Shown piece after piece: positions 1-7,586 of a DNA stretch of 13,874 nucleotides. Below the pieces are notes generated by a model. That model made no database searches, was not told where the DNA came from, and worked only from the letters and a program-made list of their open reading frames with translations. The stretch spans positions 1-13,874 of the forward strand of contig JAOTWH010000043.1 of NCBI GenBank assembly GCA_029863035.1. Direction: 5' to 3'. This DNA comes from Acidimicrobiia bacterium. GTDB taxonomy: Bacteria > Actinomycetota > Acidimicrobiia > UBA5794 > JAOTWH01. The stretch's first letter is position 1; each line of letters begins with the position of its first letter. The position numbers and the translations under genes were made by a program.

Positions 1-51
1 TTCCTCAGGACCTTGGACCCCGTTCCCCAACTGCAGGCGCAATCCGGCTGA
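1..51 (+). CDS. Possible C-terminal tail of an upstream gene (partial)
   Basis: Frame 1 is open from the window edge to a TGA at 49-51 and would encode a short tail ending LQAQSG. The composition is protein-like, but 16 codons cannot identify a family. A second frame is also open up to a TGA at 101-103 that overlaps the next start codon, but its peptide looks less natural. This entry is a guess from composition alone. Confidence 0.2.
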   Translation, partial: FLRTLDPVPQLQAQSG

Positions 52-87
52 ACAGACAAACCTAAGGCGGGATTTCGCGCTCTTGGT

Positions 88-93
88 TAGAGT
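88..93 (+). promoter_or_regulatory. Candidate -10 element for the DivIVA-like gene
   Basis: TAGAGT fits the TAnnnT consensus and ends 9 nt before the ATG at 103. No Shine-Dalgarno sequence precedes that ATG, so a leaderless or nearly leaderless transcript, common in actinobacteria, would fit. No convincing -35 is visible. Confidence 0.25.
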
Positions 94-102
94 GGTGTCC
101 TG

Positions 103-2040
103 ATGAGCGAGGAATCCCGTCCCACGCCGTCGTTCGGCAGTGCCCGTAGGGGCTACAACCGGCAAGACGTCGACACCTATCTGCGAGAGATCGAGGAGCG
201 CCTCGACGAGTTGGAGAAGGATCGATCGATCCTCCAGGCCCGCCTCACCGACTTCAGCGAAGGGGCTGCCGATGTCCGTGGTGAGATCGATGCGGTTGGT
301 GAGGACGTCGATCGCATCCTGCGCGCAGCCGAGGCAGCATCCGAGGGAATGCGGTCACGAGCGTCCGAGGAGTCGGCCCGCTGGCGAGCCGAGGCCGATG
401 CCAAGGCCCGCGAGACCCTCGCCCAGGCCCAGGAAGCCGCGGAGCACATCCGAGGCGACGCCTGGGATACCGCCACCGAGGTCTTGGAGCAGGCGAAACA
501 TCAATATCGCGGCGTGCTCCAGCAGTCGCAGCAGGAGTCGCTGACCGTGCGGGCCGAAGCCGAGCGAGAGGCCCATCAGCTGGTTGCCAACGCACGACGC
601 AACATCGAAGAGGAGACCCGCAAGGCTCGCATGGATTCCGAGCTGATGGTGGCGCAGGCCCGTAGTGAGACGGACAAGCTCATCGAGACGGCCAAGCGAG
701 AGGCCGAGGCCGCCCAGGAGCGCGCCAAGGTATTGGAGCAGCGGCGCGCCGAGCTGATGGCGGAGCTCGATACTGCCCAGGCTGCCATCAGCCAGCTCGA
801 TTCCGACTTAGAAAAGCGCAAGGCATCCCTGCAGGCGGCCGGCTTCGATGACTCCACCGTCCGCGTGGTCCCTGCCGAAGAGCCCGAAAAGGAGTGGCTC
901 GATGAGGAGAGAAGTGTCCGATTGGTCAGCGCCTCGGAATTCGGGGATTCGGGCCCGGTCGATGCTGATGATCTAGTGGCTGAGGTCGTGAGGCTGCGTG
1001 AGGAGTCCCGGCGAGCCGAGCTGGAGCCACCGGCGCCGGAAATTCTCCAAGCCGCGACAGAAGAGCCAGAGCCTGAGGTAGCGGAGCCGGTGCTGCCAGC
1101 AGCACCTCAACCTGTCGTCGAGGAGGTCGCGCCAGCACCAGTCGTCGAGATCGAGCCCGAGATCGAGCCCGAGCCCGAGCCCGAGCCCGCCGTGGAGCTA
1201 GAGCCGGAACCAGTCGTCGAGCCAGAGCCGGAGCCAGAGCCCGAGCCCACCGCTCTCGCCGATGACCTCAACGATCTGTTCACCAGCCTGCGAGGGGCGG
1301 GGCCGCCGTCAGGTGAGTCATCGCTCAACGGTTCCACTTCCGCCACGGCAGAGGGAGCCTCCGCCGTGGCAGTGGTAGAACCCCAGACCGATTGGACGGT
1401 GAACCCGTTCGATCTACGAGACCGTTTGCTGCTCCCCATCGCCAACCGATCGCTGCGGGACGTGAAGCGGTCCATCGTGGATGCACAGAACCAGATGCTC
1501 GAAGAGCTTCGAACCAAGCCCGTGGAGTGGGAGCCCGATGTCACACTGCTCGAGTCTGCGTTCGGCGACGACCTGCGCCGGCTCGCCCAGGAGAGCCACG
1601 TGGCTGGCTATGCCGCCGCTGCCGAGCTCAGCGGTGTTGATACCACCCCCCACCCCGATGTGGAACCGGAGGATCCAACACCACAAGTGAGCAACGCGCT
1701 CGGCGAAGAACTGAGCGAGGCGATGCGAAAGTCGCGAGAGGCCGAAGCAGGAGAGCGGGAGATGGCGGCAGCGATCAGCAAGGTGTTCCGCACCTGGCGC
1801 ACCGATGGCGCCGAGCGATGGCTGCGAGCGGCGTCCTTCTCCGCATATCACGATGGTCTACTGTGGGGTCTGGCCGAGCTTGGCGTTTCCAAGGTGCGCG
1901 GCGTGGTCAACGGCAGCTCGTGCTCGGAGTGCCCGGGACGGGTCGGCGAGCGATGGACGCCAGGTGACACCCTGCCAGAGGGAACCGGCATTCCGCCTAT
2001 CCACGTCGACTGCCAGTGCACACTGGCCCCCGCTGACTAG
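103..2040 (+). CDS. DivIVA-like coiled-coil protein with a C-terminal phage MuF-like (head morphogenesis) domain
   Basis: 645 aa. Residues 11-30 match the DivIVA N-terminal signature (F...RRGYNRQDVDTYL), which in that family contacts the membrane. Residues about 30-280 are a long charged coiled coil rich in Ala, Glu and Arg. Residues about 307-383 are an acidic Glu-Pro linker. From about 425 the protein folds differently, and the last 80 residues resemble phage Mu gpF/SPP1 gp7-type minor head proteins: a helical segment (FRTWRTDGAERWLRAASF), then C607-x2-C610, and the terminal PPIHVDCQC with H634, C637 and C639, probable zinc ligands. DivIVA family proteins organise polar growth and division. 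What the phage-like end does here is unknown. The UPF0182 gene follows after 51 bp. The reading frame is certain. The DivIVA assignment is fairly secure, and the MuF assignment rests on motif and context. Confidence 0.85.
   Translation: MSEESRPTPSFGSARRGYNRQDVDTYLREIEERLDELEKDRSILQARLTDFSEGAADVRGEIDAVGEDVDRILRAAEAASEGMRSRASEESARWRAEADAKARETLAQAQEAAEHIRGDAWDTATEVLEQAKHQYRGVLQQSQQESLTVRAEAEREAHQLVANARRNIEEETRKARMDSELMVAQARSETDKLIETAKREAEAAQERAKVLEQRRAELMAELDTAQAAISQLDSDLEKRKASLQAAGFDDSTVRVVPAEEPEKEWLDEERSVRLVSASEFGDSGPVDADDLVAEVVRLREESRRAELEPPAPEILQAATEEPEPEVAEPVLPAAPQPVVEEVAPAPVVEIEPEIEPEPEPEPAVELEPEPVVEPEPEPEPEPTALADDLNDLFTSLRGAGPPSGESSLNGSTSATAEGASAVAVVEPQTDWTVNPFDLRDRLLLPIANRSLRDVKRSIVDAQNQMLEELRTKPVEWEPDVTLLESAFGDDLRRLAQESHVAGYAAAAELSGVDTTPHPDVEPEDPTPQVSNALGEELSEAMRKSREAEAGEREMAAAISKVFRTWRTDGAERWLRAASFSAYHDGLLWGLAELGVSKVRGVVNGSSCSECPGRVGERWTPGDTLPEGTGIPPIHVDCQCTLAPAD
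1153..1250 (+). repeat. Low-complexity Glu-Pro codon repeat inside the DivIVA-like gene
   Basis: The hexamer GAGCCC and its variants GAGCCG and GAGCCA recur in near tandem, encoding EP dipeptides interrupted by short hydrophobic breaks (AVELEPEPVV). It forms the core of an acidic linker between the coiled coil and the C-terminal domain. Such tracts can change length by slippage, and all changes of six bases stay in frame. Confidence 0.8.
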
Positions 2041-2078
2041 CCAGGAGTCCCTGCCAAAGCCCAAGAACCTGGCCTCGA

Positions 2079-2084
2079 TACACT
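2079..2084 (+). promoter_or_regulatory. Candidate -10 element for the UPF0182 gene (leaderless start)
   Basis: TACACT ends 7 nt before the GTG at 2092, exactly where transcription would begin at or next to the start codon. No Shine-Dalgarno is present. The -35 region is weak: CTGCCA at 2051-2056 is too far away. The element suggests this gene has its own leaderless promoter besides any read-through from the gene upstream. Confidence 0.35.
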
Positions 2085-2091
2085 GCGTCTC

Positions 2092-5046
2092 GTGCTGAGC
2101 CGCGACTCGTTCCCCCAACCCCGCCCTGCCGTTAGGCGCGCCCTGATAATCCTGGGTGTGGTGATCGTGGTGCTCATCCCACTGTTGCGCTGGCTCGCCA
2201 CTTTCTGGACCGACTACCTCTGGTTCGACTCCATCAACCTCACTTCGGTGTGGTCAACCCTCATCTGGACCAGGGTGCTTCTGGTAATCATCTTCGCTGC
2301 GGTGGCGGCGCTTCTGCTGTGGCTCAATCTGATACTGGCCGATCGGCTGTCGCCCAGAATCGGCCTGGTCGACCCGGGGCCAGAAGAGGAGCTGGTGGTG
2401 CGGTTCCAGGATTGGGTCAATCCACGGATCGGCCGGCTTCGCCTGTTGGTCGCCGCGTTGTTTGGAATCTTGATCGGTCTGGCCGCCGCCGGGTGGTGGG
2501 AAGACTGGCTGCTCAACCAGAACTCGGTTCCCTTCGGCATCGACGACCCGGTGTTCAACAACGACCTCTCGCTCTACGTCTTCCGGATCCCGTTCTGGAG
2601 AGACATCTTCGGGTGGGGTTTCCAGCTTTTCGTCGTCATCGCGCTGGTGGTGGCCGCCCTGCACTACCTCAATGGCGGAATCCGGGTGCAGGGGTCGGGC
2701 AGCCGGGTCAGCAGCGGGGTGAAGGCTCACCTGTCGGTGCTCTTCGCCATCCTCGCCGTCCTCAAGGCGGTCGGCTATCAGCTCGACAAGTACGACCTGC
2801 TCTACAGCGATAGGGGAGCGGTGTTCGGGGCAGCCAACGCCGACCTCAGTGCTCGTCTTCCCGCTCTCAACCTGCTCATCCTCATCTCACTTGCTGCTGC
2901 CGTGATGTTCCTCATCAACCTGCGCCGTCGCGGTTGGGTTCTGCCTGCGGTGGCGCTTGGGCTGTGGGCGGCCACCTCGTTGTTGTTGGGCGGCATCATC
3001 CCGGCCGCCGTTCAACGCTTCTCGGTCGAGCCAGACGAGATCAACAAAGAGCTCCCCTATGTGGAGCGCAACATCGAGTTCACCCGTGAGGCCTATGGCC
3101 TCGCCGATGTCGAGGTGCGGTCGTTCGGCTCGGAAACCGATGCCGACGGGAACTTCCTCAATGTGACGGCCGCCGACATCGAGGCCAACCGGGACACCAT
3201 CGACAACTTGCGGCTGTGGGATCCGGCAGTGTTGCGCATCACCTATCGCCAGCTGCAGGAGCTGAGGACTTTCTATAAGTTCGATGACGTCGACGTCGAC
3301 CGTTATGAGCTCAGCGACGGCCTGACCCAGGTGATGCTGGCGGCCCGTGAGCTGGACCAGGACAACATCCCCGGCCAGGGTTGGGTCAACCGTCACTTGG
3401 TCTACACCCACGGATTCGGCAGCGTGTTGTCTCCGTCCAACTCGGTCACCAGCCAGGGCCAGCCGGATTTCTTGGTGAAGGACATCCCGCCGGAGACCCA
3501 AGACCCGGCACTGGAGATCGATCAGCCTCGCATCTACTTCGGTGAGGGATTCGTGACCGACTCCTTCGTGTTCGTTGGCACCAAGGAGAAGGAAGTCGAC
3601 TTCCCGATCGGGGCGGGAGAGCAGGCCGTTGAGTTCAACACCTACGACGGCGCCGGCGGCATCGAGCTGGGCAGCATCTTCCGTCGTGTTGCCTTCGGCC
3701 TGCGCTTCCTCGACCTCAACACGGTCATCTCAGGACAGCTGACGAGCGACACCAGGGTCCTCATGGTTCGCAACGTTATCGATCGGGTCCATCGGGTAGC
3801 GCCGTTCCTGTACGCAGACGCCGATCCCTATCTGGTGCAGGTAGACGGCAAGCTGGTTTGGGTGCTCGACACTTACACGATCACCGACCGCTACCCCTAC
3901 TCCGCCCCTGCCCTCACCGGGCGGCTCAACAGGACAAAGTCGAACCTGCCGGGCGACTTCAACTACATCCGCAACTCGGTGAAGGTCAGCATCGACACCT
4001 ACGACGGCACCATGAACTTCTATGTCGTCGACGAGACCGACCCCATCATTCAGGCGTATCGCAATATCTTCCCGGACATCTTCAGCGACGCCGACGCCAT
4101 GCCCGCCGGGTTGGTCACGCATCTGCGTTATCCAGAGGACATGTTCCGGGTGCAGGCGGATATGTACAGCCAGTACCACATCACCGACCCTCGAACCTTC
4201 TTCAACGACGGTGACCCTTGGCAGATCGCCCGCGACCCATCCACGGCTGGCCTCGCCAACCAGACCGCTGTAGCCGCCGATAACTCGGTCATAGGGGAGC
4301 AACTGCGGGCGCGGTTCTTTACCGATGAGGGCGACGAGTACACCCCCATGGTGCCGTACTACCTGCTGATGAAGCTGCCAGGAGAAGAGGAACTCGCCTA
4401 CCTCCTGGTGCAACCGTTCACTCCAGAGAACCGGCCCAACATGGTCTCGTTCGTGGTGGCCCGTAGCGGTCCCGAGCAGTACGGCGGCGTGGTCGAGTTC
4501 CAGCTACCGCGCGACCGTTTCATCGACGGCCCCGGTCAGGTGGGAGCCCGCATCCAACAGGATCCAGTTATCGCGCGAGATTTCACGCTTTTCGACCAGG
4601 AGGGCTCCCAGCTCATCCTGGGGAACATGCTGGTGGTCCCCATCGAGGATTCGGTCATCTACGTGCAGCCGGTTTATCTGCAGGGGGAGGAGAACGCCCT
4701 CCCCGAGTTCAAGCGAGTTGTAGTCGTCTACCAGGACAACCAGCCTCAGATGCGAGAGACATTGGACGAAGCCCTGGCCGCCGTCTTCGGAGAAGGCATC
4801 GCCATCGACGATACGCCGCTGGACGACACGCCACCCGGGGACGTCACGCCGCTGCCCGAGGATGTCCAAGCCCTGCTACAACAGGCCGACGCTTTGATCG
4901 ACGAAGCCAACCAGGCGCTGCGCAACGGTGACCTTGGCACGTATCAGGACAAGGTGGACGAGGCCCAGGCCCTCATCGACGAGGCACTCAGCCAGCTAGA
5001 CCTCACCGCCGCCGAGAACGCGTCCGAGGCTTCGCTGGGGAATTAG
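2092..5046 (+). CDS. UPF0182 family large membrane protein (COG1615)
   Basis: 984 aa, within the usual range of about 900-1000 aa. The first 305 residues contain about seven membrane helices, roughly at 16-34, 55-80, 115-137, 170-193, 210-228, 255-275 and 280-303. They include the WFDSINLTSVW segment after helix 1 that is typical of the family. A very large soluble part (about 305-905) follows and is predicted to lie outside the membrane. The tail ends in an acidic Asp/Pro linker and a helical hairpin (LLQQADALIDEANQAL...), also typical. The molecular function of the family is unknown; it is conserved in actinobacteria and some cyanobacteria. The GTG start has a -10 box just upstream and gives an intact first helix. 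The next gene begins 6 bp after the stop, implying co-transcription. Confidence 0.92.
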   Translation: MLSRDSFPQPRPAVRRALIILGVVIVVLIPLLRWLATFWTDYLWFDSINLTSVWSTLIWTRVLLVIIFAAVAALLLWLNLILADRLSPRIGLVDPGPEEELVVRFQDWVNPRIGRLRLLVAALFGILIGLAAAGWWEDWLLNQNSVPFGIDDPVFNNDLSLYVFRIPFWRDIFGWGFQLFVVIALVVAALHYLNGGIRVQGSGSRVSSGVKAHLSVLFAILAVLKAVGYQLDKYDLLYSDRGAVFGAANADLSARLPALNLLILISLAAAVMFLINLRRRGWVLPAVALGLWAATSLLLGGIIPAAVQRFSVEPDEINKELPYVERNIEFTREAYGLADVEVRSFGSETDADGNFLNVTAADIEANRDTIDNLRLWDPAVLRITYRQLQELRTFYKFDDVDVDRYELSDGLTQVMLAARELDQDNIPGQGWVNRHLVYTHGFGSVLSPSNSVTSQGQPDFLVKDIPPETQDPALEIDQPRIYFGEGFVTDSFVFVGTKEKEVDFPIGAGEQAVEFNTYDGAGGIELGSIFRRVAFGLRFLDLNTVISGQLTSDTRVLMVRNVIDRVHRVAPFLYADADPYLVQVDGKLVWVLDTYTITDRYPYSAPALTGRLNRTKSNLPGDFNYIRNSVKVSIDTYDGTMNFYVVDETDPIIQAYRNIFPDIFSDADAMPAGLVTHLRYPEDMFRVQADMYSQYHITDPRTFFNDGDPWQIARDPSTAGLANQTAVAADNSVIGEQLRARFFTDEGDEYTPMVPYYLLMKLPGEEELAYLLVQPFTPENRPNMVSFVVARSGPEQYGGVVEFQLPRDRFIDGPGQVGARIQQDPVIARDFTLFDQEGSQLILGNMLVVPIEDSVIYVQPVYLQGEENALPEFKRVVVVYQDNQPQMRETLDEALAAVFGEGIAIDDTPLDDTPPGDVTPLPEDVQALLQQADALIDEANQALRNGDLGTYQDKVDEAQALIDEALSQLDLTAAENASEASLGN

Positions 5047-5052
5047 CCGCTC

Positions 5053-6033
5053 GTGACGGCGCTGCCAGAACCCATCGAGAACGTGACCTTCCGCCATTTC
5101 GGCGGCGATGAGGACTTCGTCGGAATGGTGGCCATGCTCAAGGCGCAAGCTCGCCACGATGGAGTCGACCGCCACGACTCGGTCGAGGAGATGACCAACT
5201 ACTACCACCACCTCACCAACTGTGACCTCGAAACCGATCTGGCCATCGCCGAGCGTTCTGGCGAGATCGTTGCCTACTGCCGCGCCACATGGTGGGTTGA
5301 GGAATCCACAGCAGATCGAGTGCTGGCCTTCATCGAGTGGACCCACCCCGAAGTGCGTTCCCTCGGGGTGGAGGGGGCACTGGTTGGTTGGGGCGAGTCT
5401 CGATCGCGCGATATCGCTGTCGAACAGGCATACGAAGGGCATCAGGTTCTCCAAACCTGGGCAGACGAGCCTGAACAGGACAAGATCAAGCTGATCGAAG
5501 CCACTGGATTCGCCGTGACCCAGACCGACGTCATGATGACCCGGTCGCTCGATGTGCCCATCCCCGAGCTCCACCTCCCCGAAGGCCTCGAGATCCGGCC
5601 GGTCACCGAGGCCGACCGACGCAAGGTGTGGGAAGCAGACCTGGAGGCGTTCCGCGATCACGTCGGGTTCTCGCTCCCGACCGAGGAGGACTTCGAGCAG
5701 TTCGCCAATCAACCTCACTTCGATCCGGCCCTGTGGAAAGTGGCGTTCGACGGCGACGAGATCGCCAGCCAGGTCCTCAACTACGTGGCTGAAGACGATG
5801 AGCCCGGTCGCAAGAGGGGTTGGACCGAATGGATCTCGACCCAGCGAGCTTGGCGGGGCAAGGGTGCAGCCAAGGCTGTGATCGCCGAGAGCATGCGGAT
5901 GTTCAAGGACATGGGGATGACCGAGGTCGCTCTCGCGGTCCACACCACCAATCCGACCGGTGCGCTCGGCCTCTACCAGGGCCTGGGATACCAAGAGGTG
6001 CAGAGGTCATTCGAGTTCCGCAAGCCCTTCTAG
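5053..6033 (+). CDS. Tandem GNAT-fold acetyltransferase
   Basis: 326 aa with two GNAT-like halves. The N-terminal half (about 8-170) is degenerate and lacks a clear acetyl-CoA loop. The C-terminal half (about 181-326) has the motif A pyrophosphate loop RAWRGKGAAKAVI and the motif B region NPTGALGLYQGLGYQEV, so it should bind acetyl-CoA and acetylate a small-molecule or protein amine. Double-GNAT layout and length recall mycothiol synthase (MshD), but family-specific residues cannot be verified by eye, so no symbol is given. The GTG start lies 6 bp after the UPF0182 stop, with no good Shine-Dalgarno, which suggests translational coupling in the same operon. The first internal ATG in frame would cut into the fold. 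Confidence 0.85.
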   Translation: MTALPEPIENVTFRHFGGDEDFVGMVAMLKAQARHDGVDRHDSVEEMTNYYHHLTNCDLETDLAIAERSGEIVAYCRATWWVEESTADRVLAFIEWTHPEVRSLGVEGALVGWGESRSRDIAVEQAYEGHQVLQTWADEPEQDKIKLIEATGFAVTQTDVMMTRSLDVPIPELHLPEGLEIRPVTEADRRKVWEADLEAFRDHVGFSLPTEEDFEQFANQPHFDPALWKVAFDGDEIASQVLNYVAEDDEPGRKRGWTEWISTQRAWRGKGAAKAVIAESMRMFKDMGMTEVALAVHTTNPTGALGLYQGLGYQEVQRSFEFRKPF

Positions 6034-6060
6034 GGCTAACTCTCTGGCTCAAGCGCACCA

Positions 6061-6090
6061 TTGCCGCGACGTCCCATAACGCCGTACAAT
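6061..6090 (+). promoter_or_regulatory. Promoter of the initiator tRNA gene
   Basis: TTGCCG at 6061-6066 and TACAAT at 6085-6090, separated by 18 bp, form a good sigma-70/SigA-type promoter. Transcription would start at about 6097, a few bases before the mature tRNA 5' end at 6102. Confidence 0.75.
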
Positions 6091-6101
6091 GATCGGTACA
6101 C

Positions 6102-6175
<74 letters not shown>

Positions 6176-6178
6176 CGG

Positions 6179-6208
6179 AGAAGACCCCTGCCTCGGCAGG
6201 GGTCTTCT
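6179..6208 (+). terminator. Hairpin terminator of the tRNA-fMet gene
   Basis: A perfect 14-bp stem (AGAAGACCCCTGCC with its complement, 6179-6192 and 6195-6208) with a tiny TC loop lies 3 bp after the tRNA. There are only two further T residues, so the U-tract is short, as is common in actinobacteria. It also separates the tRNA from the convergent hydrolase gene. Confidence 0.8.
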
Positions 6209-6254
6209 TGGTGTCTGGGTTGTGCCGGATGCCGGAACGGGCGACAGACACGGG

Positions 6255-7436
6255 TCACGACTGTCCCGCGTACATCTCGCTGAGCGTCGCTAGAGCGAGT
6301 CCTGTGGCCAGCTGCCCGGTGCTGAACTCGTTGGAGACGGCCACGGCTGCGATGCCTTGGTCGGGGACGAGCACTGCTTGCGACAGCCACATGGTGTTGC
6401 TCCCAGAGTGAAGGTACACGGGTCCGTCGGGCCCTTCCTCGATGCGGATCCAGCCCATGCCGGCTTTGACCCCGTCGCCGTCCTCGACGGGCTCGTCGCG
6501 GGTGGCGAGGAGCAGGTCGACTGTGTCTGGGTCGAAGAGGTCGCTTGTTCCCTCATAGCCCCTAAGGATCTCCGTGAGGAACGCGCCCCAGTCGGCCATC
6601 GAGCAGTAAACGGTCCCGGCCGGGCCGAGAGAGGCCAAGTTGTCGGCGTGAATGGGACGACCGGCCGGGTCGTGTCCGAGGGGGGTGTCTTGGCCGCTGC
6701 CGTCACCGGGGGCGCCGAAGCCGCATGATTCCATCCCCAGCGGGCCGAAGAGTTCGGTCCGCATGAGATCCTCCCAGGACTCGCCTGTGGCCGCCTCGAG
6801 GGCGGCCCCCACCACGATGTAGCCGGCGTTGGAGTACCGAGAGACTGTGTGAGGTTCGACCTCCGGGGCGGAGCCGATCATCTTGGTCGCGATGAGGGCT
6901 CGTTGCTCCTGGACGGGCAGCGATGTGTCGACATTGGGTGGGTCAGCTGGCGTGCCGCCGGTGTGTGACAGCAGATCAGACAGAGTTACATCCGCGTAGC
7001 CGGCATGGACCGAGCCGGGGAAGGCCTCAGCCAGCGTGGTGTCGAAGGACACCCCTTGGCCTTGTTGGGATACCAGTCCAAGGAGAGCCGCGGTCATGGC
7101 CTTGGTGTTGGATCCGATGTGGAACACGTCGTCGTCGGTGACTGGTGTTGCGCCTCCGCGCTTACGGAGTCCAGCAACGCCGATGTCGAGTTGGCCCTCG
7201 CTGGTGAAGGCGGCAGCACCGAGAGCGGGGACGCCGGTTTCGGCGACGATGGCCTCGAGGGCGAGCTCGAGGTCGTCTTCCGCGGCCGCGGCAACGGGAT
7301 CGAAGGTCGGTTCCGCTGCCGGCTTGGGGTCGAAGATCGGTTCGCGTTCTGTGGCGTCGCCGGAACAGGCAGAGCCGGCGAGTGCCAGCGCCAGGGCCAC
7401 TACTGCGAGCCGGATGGGTGTCTTGTTGATGGTCAT
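6255..7436 (-). CDS. Exported serine hydrolase, class C beta-lactamase/DD-peptidase superfamily
   Basis: 393 aa from the ATG at 7436, chosen because AGGAGG lies 4 nt upstream and the product then opens with a proper signal peptide. A longer frame to 7595 adds 53 residues lacking signal features and runs into the divergent kinase gene. Residues 1-24 form a signal with a possible but atypical lipobox (GSAC, C24), so the protein is probably an exported lipoprotein. Catalytic motifs are present: SNTK (S109 nucleophile, K112), LLSHTGG at 155-161, YSN (Y201-N203) and HSG at 343-345 in place of KTG. This family includes beta-lactamases, DD-carboxypeptidases and esterases; HxG members are often esterases or peptidases, so the substrate is open. 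It is convergent with tRNA-fMet and divergent from the kinase gene. Confidence 0.93.
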   Translation of the reverse strand: MTINKTPIRLAVVALALALAGSACSGDATEREPIFDPKPAAEPTFDPVAAAAEDDLELALEAIVAETGVPALGAAAFTSEGQLDIGVAGLRKRGGATPVTDDDVFHIGSNTKAMTAALLGLVSQQGQGVSFDTTLAEAFPGSVHAGYADVTLSDLLSHTGGTPADPPNVDTSLPVQEQRALIATKMIGSAPEVEPHTVSRYSNAGYIVVGAALEAATGESWEDLMRTELFGPLGMESCGFGAPGDGSGQDTPLGHDPAGRPIHADNLASLGPAGTVYCSMADWGAFLTEILRGYEGTSDLFDPDTVDLLLATRDEPVEDGDGVKAGMGWIRIEEGPDGPVYLHSGSNTMWLSQAVLVPDQGIAAVAVSNEFSTGQLATGLALATLSEMYAGQS

Positions 7437-7440
7437 TTGT

Positions 7441-7446
7441 CCTCCT
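7441..7446 (-). promoter_or_regulatory. Strong ribosome-binding site fixing the hydrolase start
   Basis: The minus strand reads AGGAGG followed by ACAA and ATG. It is the most canonical Shine-Dalgarno site noticed in the window and settles the start at 7436. Confidence 0.85.
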
Positions 7447-7521
7447 TGGGGACTTGAGGAGAACGTAGATGACAACAGACCCGCTGACATCGGGGCGAAC
7501 ACGGGAATTGTGGAGGAGCAG

Positions 7522-7543
7522 GCACGGACCGCGGAATCCGTGC
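7522..7543. promoter_or_regulatory. Inverted repeat in the divergent hydrolase/kinase intergenic region
   Basis: GCACGGA (7522-7528) and TCCGTGC (7537-7543) are perfect 7-bp arms with an 8-bp spacer that includes CCGCGG. The 150-bp region must hold promoters in both directions, so this dyad is a plausible operator, perhaps for the NarL-type regulator encoded next door. No convincing -10/-35 pair was found for either gene, so the role is inferred from position only. Confidence 0.3.
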
Positions 7544-7586
7544 AAGTACTGAGGAGTCGGCAAGCCACTCGTGGGAGAATGGCGAG

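Noticed and set aside
2887..4413. Long minus-strand open frames (204 and 227 aa) within the UPF0182 gene
   Set aside because: Val/His/Gly-rich shadows with no domain pattern. The plus-strand gene is a well-supported family member across the whole interval.
4996..5994. 332-aa minus-strand frame opposite the acetyltransferase
   Set aside because: Mirrors the GNAT gene almost exactly and has no recognisable motif, while the plus strand has acetyl-CoA-binding motifs.
5053..6033. Naming the acetyltransferase mshD (mycothiol synthase)
   Set aside because: Length and double-GNAT layout fit, but similar tandem GNAT proteins are common and no diagnostic residue could be verified.
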